A program made the position numbers and the translations under genes. A stretch of DNA of 47,350 nucleotides, taken from positions 1-47,350 of IMG/VR virus record IMGVR_UViG_3300006914_000005. One strand, 5' to 3'. Origin of the DNA: a virus. The notes under the pieces are model-generated. The model saw only the letters and a list, made by a program, of their open reading frames with translations, searched no databases and had not been told where the DNA came from. Positions within the stretch are counted from its first letter, which is position 1. Every line of letters starts with the position of its first letter. This document shows, in pieces, positions 14,834-21,856 of this stretch.

Positions 14834-15072
14834 TGCGCCGCGCTAAGGTCACGAAGGCCACGATGGACGCCCTCTTCTCCACGCCGCCGCTAGACTACGA
14901 GGCCGAATTCGACGAGGTGCGGGCTGGCTATCCGAATCAGTTTGGTCGCGAGCAGGCGTTGAAGTATTACCTCGCTGATCGGCTGGAACTCGGGCATCGC
15001 GCGAATCCCGCTTCCGCTCAGCCGCCACATCGCGAGGGTGTACTTCCCTCCCGCCGACTCCACGGGGGTTGA
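14833..15072 (+). pseudogene. Truncated paralogue of the 16579 gene
   Basis: A 79-residue frame whose residues 11-53 (TPPLDYEAEFDEVRAGYPNQ and following) match the N-terminus of the 131-residue protein at 16579 almost exactly, then switches to GHRANPASAQPPHREG and other low-complexity sequence with no counterpart. It therefore lacks the conserved C-terminal domain and Cys-rich end. The ATG overlaps the upstream stop by one base. Probably a broken copy; a short functional version is possible. Confidence 0.6.
14863..14990. repeat. 128-bp direct repeat R2, copy 1
   Basis: Matches 16579-16706. The last 95 bases (14896-14990) are identical; the first 33 carry about six substitutions. Identity ends abruptly at GGCTGGAACT. 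Together with R1 it frames a different cargo gene from the second copy. Confidence 0.93.
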
Positions 15073-15590
15073 GGGAACGTCGCGGGGGTAGGAGCCGTGC
15101 GGCTCGACTACCCCGTTGACAGACCGGACGGCGCGGCGTACGCTCCGCCCTGCACATGGTCGAATCGCAGGGTAGCACAATCCTTGCCGGGCACGATAAC
15201 GAAAGCTCACCCGTCCTGAGCTATGGCTGGCCGCTCGCGTCAGTAGCGGCGACAATTTTTAGGCCATGTGTCTATCCGAGTCGAGGGCACTACGACCGAC
15301 GTCAGGGTCTCGTAGCCTAAACAAGCTACGGGTGCGCTGGCGGTCAGACCCCGCTGGCGCCGGAGGGAGCGCTGACAGCCCAAAGGATAGGAAGCCGGGG
15401 AGCACCCGCTACGACGGACTCCGGCGCTCCTCCGGGGGGAGATGACGGAGGGAGCTAGGGTAGAGGTTTGCGGGGAAGGGGAAGAGGGCGAATTTAATTC
15501 GGTCACATTTCCTTATCTAGGAACTTACCCAAAAGGTATTTCTTCGCGCGCCTGTTGCTTTTCTGAAATCGCGGACCTAAACTAACGCGC
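15073..15590 (+). ncRNA. Gene-free segment with many hairpins; candidate structured RNA
   Basis: No credible gene in 518 bases, unlike the packed surroundings. Perfect stems occur at 15085-15114 (GGGGTAG/CTACCCC with an inner GAGCC/GGCTC), 15148-15172 (CCCTGC/GCAGGG), 15204-15222 (AGCTCA/TGAGCT), 15230-15250 (GCCGCT/AGCGGC) and 15311-15330 (CGTAGC/GCTACG). A TTGACA at 15116 with TACGCT 17 bases later could start a transcript. The last 100 bases are AT-richer, with a GAATTTAATTC palindrome (15490-15500). GC-rich DNA makes short stems by chance, so this is a candidate only; it could also be an origin or insertion scar. Confidence 0.33.
15555..15583 (+). promoter_or_regulatory. Candidate promoter of the small XRE gene
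   Basis: TTGCTT (15555-15560), 17-base spacer, TAAACT (15578-15583), only seven bases before the ATG at 15591. If used, the transcript would be leaderless. Possible operators upstream are GAATTTAATTC (15490-15500) and TACCCAAAAGGTA (15526-15538). Confidence 0.35.
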
Positions 15591-15758
15591 ATGCGAATTG
15601 GAGAAGCACTCAAGGCGTACCGATTCAAGCGTGAGGTAGATCAACGGACGCTTGCGAAGGAGATCGGCGTCTCGGCATCCACACTGTGCCGGATTGAGAA
15701 CGACGAAGCGTGCGACATACGCGGGCTCGTGAAGTTGCTCGCTTGGCTGTTCTCGTGA
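15591..15758 (+). CDS. Small XRE-family HTH protein
   Basis: A 55-residue DNA-binding protein that is almost only an HTH_XRE domain: MRIGEALKAYRFKREVDQRT, then LAKEIGVSASTLCRIEND as the helix-turn-helix, then a closing GLVKLLAWLFS helix. It has no oligomerisation domain, as in Cro-like or cargo-regulating proteins. No ribosome site precedes the ATG; a leaderless message is possible. Its 3' 80 bases recur at 14526-14605, so it is part of a recombining cassette flank and may control the two cargo genes that follow. Confidence 0.78.
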   Translation: MRIGEALKAYRFKREVDQRTLAKEIGVSASTLCRIENDEACDIRGLVKLLAWLFS

Positions 15759-15761
15759 GGA
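15679..15761. repeat. 83-bp direct repeat R1, copy 2
   Basis: Identical to 14526-14608. This copy lies within the intact small XRE gene and its immediate downstream bases, and so is the likely source sequence. Confidence 0.93.
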
Positions 15762-15774
15762 ATAGGAGAAAGTA

Positions 15775-16065
15775 ATGCCTTCGAAAACGAAACAACGCCC
15801 CGTTATCGTCACCACCGCGCACCGCGGCGTGTTCTTCGGCTACGCAGACGACACATCGGGCGCGTCGATCAAACTCGCGAGAGCGAGACTCTGCGTCTAC
15901 TGGACGGCGGACCTGCGCGGCTTCATGGGGCTTGCTTCAATCGGGCCGTCGAAACAGTGCAAGATCGGTCCGCCCGCCGACATCGAACTTCGCGACATCA
16001 CGTCCGTCGTTGAGGTAAGCGCGGAGGCCGTGACGAAGTGGGAGGCGGCGCCGTGGGCGAACTGA
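15775..16065 (+). CDS. DUF6948-like hypothetical protein, cargo of cassette 2
   Basis: A 96-residue protein: PVIVTTAHRGVFFGYADDTS, then ARARLCVYWTADLRGFMGLA, then GPSKQCKIGPPADIELRDIT and an EAVTKWEAAPWAN end. This layout (TTAHRGVF...CVYW...GLA..GP...W..APW) is one I associate with a widespread phage protein family of unknown function. A TAGGAGAAAG ribosome site precedes the ATG. It lies between repeats R1 and R2 and is followed with little spacing by the Gly-Tyr-Gly-Asp repeat protein. Confidence 0.68.
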   Translation: MPSKTKQRPVIVTTAHRGVFFGYADDTSGASIKLARARLCVYWTADLRGFMGLASIGPSKQCKIGPPADIELRDITSVVEVSAEAVTKWEAAPWAN

Positions 16066-16574
16066 TTCGCGGCGAAGTGCCGGAGTGGACACACTCCGGC
16101 TACGGCTACGGCGACGGCTACGGCGACGGCTCCGGCTACGGCTACGGCGACGGCTCCGGCTCCGGCTCCGGCTACGGCTACGGCGACGGCTCCGGCTCCG
16201 GCTACGGCTCCAATTGGCGTCAGAAGTACGCCGTCGCTCGCTCAGTATGGATGCAGGACAAACACGACCGAGCGCGAATCGCGGCAGCCGAAGAGTCGGC
16301 ATCAGTGATTGCGTTTTGGTGCTCAGATGGAAATGGTTTGCCGATTAATGGCGGCAGTAGAGACATTGAGCCAGCGCGACCGGGCCGCACGCTCGTGTCG
16401 GAAGGGCCCCTCCAACTCTGTTCGCGTGGCACGTTGCACGCGACTATGAAGCCTGATAACTGGCGGTGGGAGAGGGTATGGGTTGTCGCGCTGTACGGCC
16501 CTTACGTCACGGATGGTGAGAAATACGGAGCGTTGCGACGTGAGATCATCGGCGAAATCAAAGTTGCCGCGTAA
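16053..16574 (+). CDS. Gly-Tyr/Asp/Ser repeat protein
   Basis: A 173-residue protein. After ELIRGEVPEWTHS comes a low-complexity run of about 38 residues of alternating Gly with Tyr, Asp or Ser, then NWRQKYAVARSVWMQDKHDR and a C-terminal domain with IAFWCSDGNGLPINGG, LCSRGTLHATMKPDNW and RWERVWVVALYGPYV. The C-terminal half resembles a recurrent phage protein type whose N-terminal repeats can vary in number. GTG 16053 has GGAGG seven bases upstream and overlaps the preceding gene by 13 bases. Function unknown; the repeat may be flexible or self-associating. Confidence 0.7.
   Translation: MGELIRGEVPEWTHSGYGYGDGYGDGSGYGYGDGSGSGSGYGYGDGSGSGYGSNWRQKYAVARSVWMQDKHDRARIAAAEESASVIAFWCSDGNGLPINGGSRDIEPARPGRTLVSEGPLQLCSRGTLHATMKPDNWRWERVWVVALYGPYVTDGEKYGALRREIIGEIKVAA
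16098..16211. repeat. Tandem 6-bp repeat (GGCTAC/GGCGAC/GGCTCC), 19 units
   Basis: Nineteen in-frame hexamers, all starting GGC, encode Gly-Tyr, Gly-Asp or Gly-Ser. The units cluster into higher-order blocks (Tyr-Tyr-Asp followed by Ser runs), which indicates growth by unequal exchange or slippage. Copy number may vary between phage isolates without breaking the frame. Confidence 0.93.
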
Positions 16575-16578
16575 GGCC

Positions 16579-16706
16579 ATGGATTCGCTCTTCGCCACGC
16601 CGCCGCTCGATTACGAGGCCGAATTCGACGAGGTGCGGGCTGGCTATCCGAATCAGTTTGGTCGCGAGCAGGCGTTGAAGTATTACCTCGCTGATCGGCT
16701 GGAACT
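16579..16706. repeat. 128-bp direct repeat R2, copy 2
   Basis: The intact counterpart of 14863-14990: near identical over 33 bases, then identical over 95. It forms the 5' end of the full-length gene at 16579. Confidence 0.93.
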
Positions 16707-16974
16707 TGGCGAGGACGCCCCGAAGCGCATTCAGTCAGCAAAACGGAACTACCTTGCGTTTCTAGCGCGTCCTGATCAGAGTTGGCGGCAACCGCTAAAC
16801 CTGAAGACATTCTTCAACAACTGGCGCGATTTCGAAGCTATGGCTCAAGAATCGGTCTGCCCGTTCGCTACGCGTGAACTCTGTTGCGAGATGCGCGCTG
16901 GAGGTAAATCAATCTGCACCAAGCACGGCTTCGGCGTTCGCGTCGAAATCCCCGACGACGAGGTGCCCTTCTGA
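16579..16974 (+). CDS. Replication-protein-like small protein with Cys-rich tail
   Basis: A 131-residue protein. Residues 10-90 (EAEFDEVRAGYPNQFGREQA, LKYYLADRLELGEDAPKRIQ, then LARPDQSWRQPLNLKTFFNN and WRDF) follow the pattern of a helical domain found at the C-terminus of phage replication initiator and helicase-loader proteins (FxxxxxxYPxxxxxxxA...P..WL....W.D). The tail has CPFATRELCCEM and CTKHG, possibly zinc-binding. Its 5' 128 bases are duplicated at 14863. ATG 16579 is inferred from that shared start. A replication role is inference. Confidence 0.62.
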   Translation: MDSLFATPPLDYEAEFDEVRAGYPNQFGREQALKYYLADRLELGEDAPKRIQSAKRNYLAFLARPDQSWRQPLNLKTFFNNWRDFEAMAQESVCPFATRELCCEMRAGGKSICTKHGFGVRVEIPDDEVPF

Positions 16975-16982
16975 GGAGCGAA

Positions 16983-17405
16983 ATGCCGACTCAACTCTGC
17001 GTCAACGAATGCGGAAGGGTGGTAGGTGAGCAACTGAACGTTTGCTGTCAGCCGTGCCAGTTCGGAAAACCGCACACGCCGGAGTGCGACGCACGCGAAG
17101 CGTTGAACGATGCTATTGATAAATGGTGGTTCGCCGATCACTTTGGTGATGATTGCAGTATCTCGCCGGCGAACCATTCCGCCGAGTGTGTCGACGAAGC
17201 ATTTAAGGGCGGGTGGAACGCACGCGGCAAGCAAGCCGATACCCGCAAGGCTGCGGCGTACGACAGGCTGCGAGAGATCGCTAATCAGCACATCTGCCAT
17301 ATGCGTGCCTGTGCGTTTTGGGAGAAGCCGAGTTATAGATGTGACTGCGGCCGCGACGAGGCGTTGGGCCAAATCGCTGCTCTCGACGCCGAGGTGCGGG
17401 GATGA
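16983..17405 (+). CDS. Cys-rich hypothetical protein
   Basis: A 140-residue protein with many Cys residues: CVNECG, CCQPCQFG, CDAREA, then a helical centre (WNARGKQADTRKAAAYDRLR) and CHMRACAFW...CDCGRDEA near the C-terminus. Probably two zinc-binding ends joined by helices. GAGGAGC lies five bases before the ATG; it is ATGA-coupled downstream. No family recognised. Confidence 0.65.
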   Translation: MPTQLCVNECGRVVGEQLNVCCQPCQFGKPHTPECDAREALNDAIDKWWFADHFGDDCSISPANHSAECVDEAFKGGWNARGKQADTRKAAAYDRLREIANQHICHMRACAFWEKPSYRCDCGRDEALGQIAALDAEVRG

Positions 17406-17638
17406 AACTCTTCGCGCATTGCCGTCAGTTTACTGGAGCCGGATATCATTACCGCGGTTATGTTCGCGACAGAGAGAGTGGGACGGTAGTCGAGGCGTGT
17501 CCACATATTCACAAGAGCACGCGACGTTCAATCACGCGCGGAGGCAATGGTCCGAGCGGCGAACAACTGGCGATGCGTTGTGCGGAACGCATGCTTCGGC
17601 GCATGTTAAGGGAACTGCGCGGGCAATCGGAGGGATGA
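17402..17638 (+). CDS. Small basic hypothetical protein
   Basis: A 78-residue basic protein: GYHYRGYVRDRESGTVVEAC, PHIHKSTRRSITRGGNG, then an Arg-rich helix (CAERMLRRMLRELRGQSEG). ATGA overlap on both sides. Charge suggests nucleic-acid binding, without a named fold. Confidence 0.58.
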   Translation: MKLFAHCRQFTGAGYHYRGYVRDRESGTVVEACPHIHKSTRRSITRGGNGPSGEQLAMRCAERMLRRMLRELRGQSEG

Positions 17639-17835
17639 TGGGTATGCGGTACGTCGTGAGATTGACCTATGAAACGTCTGTCATCCTCGAATTGCCTGAC
17701 GGTCACGGCCCTGACTGGGAGCGGGACGCAGCACTTCAGGCGGAAAGCCTGATCGACATGTCGCAGATGGAATTGACCGATTACGACGTTCGAGCGCAGA
17801 AGGGCGGCGACAAGCGTCCGGCAGCCAACGTATGA
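17638..17835 (+). CDS. Small hypothetical protein
   Basis: A 65-residue protein with a beta-strand N-terminus ([19 protein letters not shown]) and an acidic helix with [14 protein letters not shown]. Three ATGs (17635, 17638, 17644) are possible; 17638 sits best relative to GGAGG. Resembles small beta-strand then helix phage proteins of unknown role. Confidence 0.55.
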   Translation: MGMRYVVRLTYETSVILELPDGHGPDWERDAALQAESLIDMSQMELTDYDVRAQKGGDKRPAANV

Positions 17836-17846
17836 GGAAGTCGCCG

Positions 17847-18356
17847 ATGAACATCACCGACGATCTGCGGCGCCGCTTCGAAGAAAAGACAACACCCGAG
17901 CCGATGAGTGGGTGCCTGCTCTGGATTGGCGCCACAATCTCGCGGGGGTATGGAACGTTCTTTGTGAGCGGCAAAATCCTGAAGGCGCATCGCGCTGCAT
18001 GGTTACTCGCCGGCCTAGAGTTGCCGAATGATGTCTGCGTACTTCACCGTTGTGACAACCGAGCGTGTGTCAACGTACGGCACTTATTCCTCGGCACTGT
18101 GAGAGACAACTCTCGCGATATGGCACTGAAGTGCCGAGGCACGAGCAGCAAGCTGGGAGTTCCCTATGGAGTTGTGAGGCACGGCCGCGGCTACAGAGCG
18201 CAGGTAGGATTCAACAACAAAGTCTATCGCCTCGGAATCTTTGATACCGCCGAGGAGGCGTCGCGTGCCGCGACAGAGTTCAAATTACAGAATGGCGATG
18301 CTCGTTCGCTGACAACTTTCAGCGAGCGAAAACGCCCTCATCGACGGAGAAGCTGA
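17847..18356 (+). CDS. HNH endonuclease with AP2 DNA-binding domain
   Basis: A 169-residue protein. The first half is an HNH_3-type nuclease: [31 protein letters not shown], then [20 protein letters not shown]. The second half ([20 protein letters not shown], then [19 protein letters not shown]) is an AP2/ERF-like DNA-binding domain. This pairing is known from phage and ciliate homing endonucleases, which insert near or into conserved genes. ATG 17847 is chosen because GAGGAAG lies six bases upstream; ATG 17832 overlaps the previous stop and is the alternative. It precedes the exported-protein block. Confidence 0.86.
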   Translation: MNITDDLRRRFEEKTTPEPMSGCLLWIGATISRGYGTFFVSGKILKAHRAAWLLAGLELPNDVCVLHRCDNRACVNVRHLFLGTVRDNSRDMALKCRGTSSKLGVPYGVVRHGRGYRAQVGFNNKVYRLGIFDTAEEASRAATEFKLQNGDARSLTTFSERKRPHRRRS

Positions 18357-19492
18357 TGCGCCTAGTGAAGCGTATTGTTCTTGCTTGTCTTCTTGTCACG
18401 GCTACGGTGGAGGCTCAGTACTGGGCGCAGCCGGCCAAGACTGCTAATATCGACGTGAAATGCGCGGGCTGCGCAGGTAGAGCTAACGGCCAAATGACCC
18501 CCGGCTTCCCTCCAGCGCTCGGCACGTACCTCGGGCGTTTCCTCGATAGCTCCGCAACGAACGACTTTCAGCAGCCCGTGAGATCCATGCGTGCCGTGTC
18601 GGTCATCCCGCGGCCGGACCTGAACCGCATCTACATGCAGATCGGGAGCTCGGTCATGGCATGGAACCTCGACAGCTTTTTCGCGCGAGTCGCGGCTGGT
18701 GAGCGGTTGCAGCCGGGGCAGGGATCGGGCGGGCGGCCTGTGCCGGACGTAGCGCTGCCGTTCGATAGCTGGTACTACGCCGAGTTGCAGGGCTCGGGAT
18801 GGGACGTGTCGTCGGGCGGTGATGGTCAAACGCGGCTATTCGGCCTCGACGTGGACGACCAAGGATTCGTCTACCTTGCCACCAAAGTCTACCGCTGGGG
18901 CATCGTCCGAGATGATCGACGCCGCGAAGGTGCGCTGATGCAGTTCGTATGGCAAGCGCCGCCGACTGCCGACGCCGTAATCCCGAATGCGGTTGCTGCG
19001 CTCAAAGGGTCGGATGGTCGGTATTATGCGGTCATCAGCGATGTGACCGGCTCGACACTCAACGTGTACGACATGACGGACAGGGCGAATCCAGTGAAGC
19101 GCGGGAACGTGCAACGGTCGATGTATCGATTCGCCAAGAACGCCGACGCGACGCGCGTGGCGATTGCGACGGTTGACGGAAGGCTTGAGATTTACACGAC
19201 CGATGCGCTCGTGTCGGGCGGGCAACCGCTGTTCACGCGCAGCGATCCGGCCGCGATGATCCGCGGCGTGGCAAGCGATGGGGTGAATTTTTTCAGTGCA
19301 ATGGATGCGTCGAGCGGGCTGGTGATCTCCTCGTACGCGCCGAGCGGGAGCGGGTACGTGAAGACGAGCGAGTTGCAGACCGGGCGCGCAACGCTGGCGA
19401 CGGAGAGCCTGCGATACGGTGGCGGGTACTTGACGCAAGCCGGTATCACGGACGGGAGTTACGAACTGCGGTTGTTCAAGGTGGCGCGATGA
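18356..19492 (+). CDS. Exported beta-propeller-like protein
   Basis: A 378-residue precursor with a signal peptide ([20 protein letters not shown], likely cut before QYW). Near the mature N-terminus is CAGCAGRANG, which looks haem- or metal-related but lacks the His of a CxxCH site. The rest is beta-rich with recurring strands and Asp-Gly turns (RLFGLDVDDQGFVYLATKVY; YYAVISDVTGSTLNVYDMTD; RVAIATVDGRLEIYTTDALV), consistent with a propeller. Such a secreted protein is not a usual virion or lysis component. It begins the accessory block of exported proteins and may alter the host envelope or bind external ligands. Confidence 0.68.
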   Translation: MRLVKRIVLACLLVTATVEAQYWAQPAKTANIDVKCAGCAGRANGQMTPGFPPALGTYLGRFLDSSATNDFQQPVRSMRAVSVIPRPDLNRIYMQIGSSVMAWNLDSFFARVAAGERLQPGQGSGGRPVPDVALPFDSWYYAELQGSGWDVSSGGDGQTRLFGLDVDDQGFVYLATKVYRWGIVRDDRRREGALMQFVWQAPPTADAVIPNAVAALKGSDGRYYAVISDVTGSTLNVYDMTDRANPVKRGNVQRSMYRFAKNADATRVAIATVDGRLEIYTTDALVSGGQPLFTRSDPAAMIRGVASDGVNFFSAMDASSGLVISSYAPSGSGYVKTSELQTGRATLATESLRYGGGYLTQAGITDGSYELRLFKVAR

Positions 19493-19995
19493 ACACATTT
19501 CGAGGGTACGGCAGGATCAATCTCGCGCGCGCGATGCGTTGGCACCGCGGCGGCCTTGACGAGTGGAGCGTTACAGACTGGGCGACGGCACTTGCAGGCG
19601 AAGTCGGTGAACTTTGTAACGCAGTAAAGAAGTTCCGCCGCGTCGAGGATCGCCTTCAGGGGCATGACGGCGACACACCACAGCCGGCGGATGTTGCCGC
19701 TGCGGTGAAGGCGATTAAGAAAGAGGTTGGGGACGTGTTCGCCTATCTTGATCTGCTCGCACAGCGCTTCGATCTCGATACATGGGAGTGTGTGCGCGAC
19801 ACGTTCAATCAGATCAGTGAACGGGAACAGATGCCGGAACGGATGCCGTCCGACTTCGACGACGAGTTTCTTAAACGGCTGACGCTGATCCGTGACGCAG
19901 TCGAATTGATCAGTACTGATCGCGACTTCGTCGTACATTCGAACCGGGTGACAGAGGAAGCACTGGAACGGATCAAGAGGGCAGCCAATGTCTAA
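19489..19995 (+). CDS. MazG-like nucleotide pyrophosphohydrolase
   Basis: A 168-residue helical protein with the paired acidic motifs of the all-alpha NTP-PPase fold: GEVGELCNAVKK (Glu38, Glu41) and KKEVGDVFAYLDLLA (Glu79, Asp82), which bind Mg2+. These enzymes hydrolyse nucleoside triphosphates, or in phages perhaps ppGpp-type alarmones, and shift host metabolism. The C-terminal 70 residues are extra relative to minimal MazG. It lies between two exported-protein genes and overlaps the next by eight bases. Confidence 0.8.
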   Translation: MNTFRGYGRINLARAMRWHRGGLDEWSVTDWATALAGEVGELCNAVKKFRRVEDRLQGHDGDTPQPADVAAAVKAIKKEVGDVFAYLDLLAQRFDLDTWECVRDTFNQISEREQMPERMPSDFDDEFLKRLTLIRDAVELISTDRDFVVHSNRVTEEALERIKRAANV

Positions 19996-21334
19996 GCCGA
20001 CTCTGTGCATGGAAGTGGTTAGTGCTCCGCAGGACAGCGGTGGCTCTATCGAGTTGGTGCGATGCTGCATCCCGGAGCCGTGTTGGCGTCATCACGGCGG
20101 CAACCCGCCTCGCTGGCGTAGATTCTTGATCGCTATCGGCAGGAGGCTCGCGATTCTAGCGGGACTCCTCCTTCTCGCTGCAACCGCATTCGGTCAGGCC
20201 ATCACCGAAGTCGATCTGAGCCTGCCAGCCAAGCCTGGCTTCCGCGGCTTCTACTTCAAGAATTACTACGTGCAGAACACGACGGGGCGAGACGGCTACG
20301 TCGGCGCTGGCCTGTTCGGGCAGCTGCACGACTCAGCGGTCATCCGCGGCCCGCTCGGCACCTATCTCGTCGTCACGGCGTTCGGCTTGGGCGACGTATA
20401 CCAGCTCGACGGCACGCCGGGTCCGCAGCCGACGCAGCCACCTGCACAGCCGCCGACTCAGCCTCCCGCTCAACCGCCAACACAACCTCCGACGCAGCCT
20501 CCCGCTCAGCCCCCGCAACCGCAGGGCTGCGGCACGATGAACCCCGCCGCTGGCAACGTCTTCATCTTCTACCAGTCCACCGACAGCGCCTGCTCGTTCC
20601 TCGGCGGCATGTGCAACGCTGGCGTCACGATCGGCTTCCGCGCCAACAACGGCTTCGGCTACGATTTCGGCTGCGCGAACCACACCTTTCAGTGGTTCTT
20701 CGGCGATGGCGGTACGGCGCAAGGGCAGGCCGCCTCGCACGCGTACGCGGCGGGGAGCTACACGGCAACCGTGCGCATTCGAAACGCGCAGACCGGGCAG
20801 CAGGTGGACGTGCAGGCGCCCGTGCGGGTCGTGGGAGAAGGACCGCAGCCACCAGCTCAACCGCCTGTTCAACCGCCCGTCCAGCCGCCGCAGCCGTGTC
20901 CTGATGCGCCGCCGTGTCCGACGTGCCAGCCCTGCCCCGTGTGTCCGACGCAGCCACCGGTTCAGCCTCCCGTTCAGCCCCCGGTCCAGCCGCCTACCCA
21001 GCCTCCGGCGCAGCCGACGAGCGGATGTCCGCCGTTCGTCCCTATGAGCCCGGATCTCTTCTTCAGCGGATCGGACTGCTCGTCGCGTAACGCCGAGCCA
21101 TGCGACGTCGGCGAAGTTGTGAGATTCAACGTCATCAACTTCCGCTTTGGCGATTGCAGCACTGCTGGGCGATCGTTCGCGTGGAACTTCGGCGACAACA
21201 GAACGGATGCGACGACTGACACGACGACGACACACCGCTACGAGCGCGCAGGTACGTACAACGTACAGGTGACGGTGACGGTCGAAGGGCGGACGGTTGT
21301 GCTCGCGAAGAGCGTGACGGTGGAGGAGCCGTGA
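19988..21334 (+). CDS. Exported double-PKD protein with Pro-Gln linkers
   Basis: A 448-residue protein. Residues 46-70 hold a basic then hydrophobic segment (RRLAILAGLLLLAATAFGQA), a signal peptide or anchor preceded by an unusual 45-residue cytoplasmic-style N-terminus with Cys residues. Then come a small domain (71-142), a PPTQPPAQ linker (144-179), a PKD domain (about 183-283, FQWFFGDGG...SHAYAAGSYTATVRI), a second PPVQ linker with a CPTCQPCPVCP cluster (285-346) and a second PKD domain (350-445, FAWNFGDNR...THRYERAGTYNVQVTV). PKD domains mediate surface protein or carbohydrate contacts. It would be displayed on the host or released; a virion role is less likely. Confidence 0.72.
   Translation: MSKPTLCMEVVSAPQDSGGSIELVRCCIPEPCWRHHGGNPPRWRRFLIAIGRRLAILAGLLLLAATAFGQAITEVDLSLPAKPGFRGFYFKNYYVQNTTGRDGYVGAGLFGQLHDSAVIRGPLGTYLVVTAFGLGDVYQLDGTPGPQPTQPPAQPPTQPPAQPPTQPPTQPPAQPPQPQGCGTMNPAAGNVFIFYQSTDSACSFLGGMCNAGVTIGFRANNGFGYDFGCANHTFQWFFGDGGTAQGQAASHAYAAGSYTATVRIRNAQTGQQVDVQAPVRVVGEGPQPPAQPPVQPPVQPPQPCPDAPPCPTCQPCPVCPTQPPVQPPVQPPVQPPTQPPAQPTSGCPPFVPMSPDLFFSGSDCSSRNAEPCDVGEVVRFNVINFRFGDCSTAGRSFAWNFGDNRTDATTDTTTTHRYERAGTYNVQVTVTVEGRTVVLAKSVTVEEP
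20417..20524. repeat. Pro-Gln linker repeats, first block
   Basis: Imperfect 12-15 base units (variants of CAGCCGCCGACTCAGCCTCCC) encode repeated QPPTQPPA. The second block at 20840-21025 encodes the similar QPPVQPP units. Both are flexible linkers within the PKD protein and prone to length change. Confidence 0.8.
20840..21025. repeat. Pro-Gln linker repeats, second block
   Basis: Repeats encoding QPPVQPP, interrupted by the segment encoding CPDAPPCPTCQPCPVCP. This six-Cys island in a proline linker is unusual; it could crosslink chains by disulphides once exported. Confidence 0.8.
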
Positions 21335-21390
21335 TGTCGCATAGCTGCCCGCAGTGTTTCGTCGAAGCCGAGGAGCCCTCCAATGGCTGA
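21334..21390 (+). CDS. Micro-gene, 18 residues
   Basis: MSHSCPQCFVEAEEPSNG is encoded by a frame that shares one base with the preceding stop, has GGAGGAG about five bases upstream and overlaps the next gene by eight bases. It could bind metal through CPQC or simply carry ribosomes to the next start. Confidence 0.35.
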   Translation: MSHSCPQCFVEAEEPSNG

Positions 21391-21856
21391 CGAGGCGAAG
21401 CCGTTCACGAATGAAGAGATTGCCTTCCACAGCAAAGAGCACGAAATCTGCGGAACGCAATGCCACTACGCTCGGTGGCATGCCACCATCCGCGAGCGCG
21501 ACAGCGAACGTGACAAAGCAATCGCATACCTTTTGCGCGCTACAGCAATGACGCAGCCGCCGTCAACAGCGCCGAGTAAGCTGATTGCGATGGCAGCCAT
21601 CGCCGCGCAGCACGCCAAAGACATTCATGACGGCATGCACGACGCCGTGGCTGCGACCGCTGCGGCTTTGACGCGAGCCGAGGACGCCGAGGCAGCAGTG
21701 CGTGAGCGCGACAAGAGGATCGAACGGCTGAGTCACCCTGATTTCGAGGACTTTATTACCTTGCTGGATGAGTTCCTATGTAGTGATAAGCCGTGCGCTG
21801 ATTCGGGTGCCCGTTTTACTGCTGCCCTGCGTGCTGCGAGGGAGATTCTTCGATGA
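21383..21856 (+). CDS. Helical hypothetical protein
   Basis: A 157-residue, Ala-rich helical protein with an N-terminal HSKEHEICGTQCHYARWHAT segment (His/Cys cluster), a central long helix (IAAQHAKDIHDGMHDAVAAT) and a terminal DEFLCSDKPCADSGARF. GAGGAG lies eight bases before the ATG. It is ATGA-coupled to the glycosidase-like gene that follows. Function unknown; no signal peptide. Confidence 0.6.
   Translation: MADEAKPFTNEEIAFHSKEHEICGTQCHYARWHATIRERDSERDKAIAYLLRATAMTQPPSTAPSKLIAMAAIAAQHAKDIHDGMHDAVAATAAALTRAEDAEAAVRERDKRIERLSHPDFEDFITLLDEFLCSDKPCADSGARFTAALRAAREILR

Noticed and set aside
15073-15590. Self-splicing group I or II intron
   Set aside because: No conserved intron core could be identified, no flanking gene is interrupted in frame, and no maturase or intron-borne HNH gene lies inside.
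16098-16211. CRISPR-like array
   Set aside because: Repeat units are 6 bases with no spacers and keep a protein frame; this is a coding tandem repeat.
20333-21481. Long leftward frame opposite the PKD gene (382 codons)
   Set aside because: It is the reverse of Pro/Gln and PKD codons and is made almost only of Arg, Leu and Ala. The rightward frame has domain structure.
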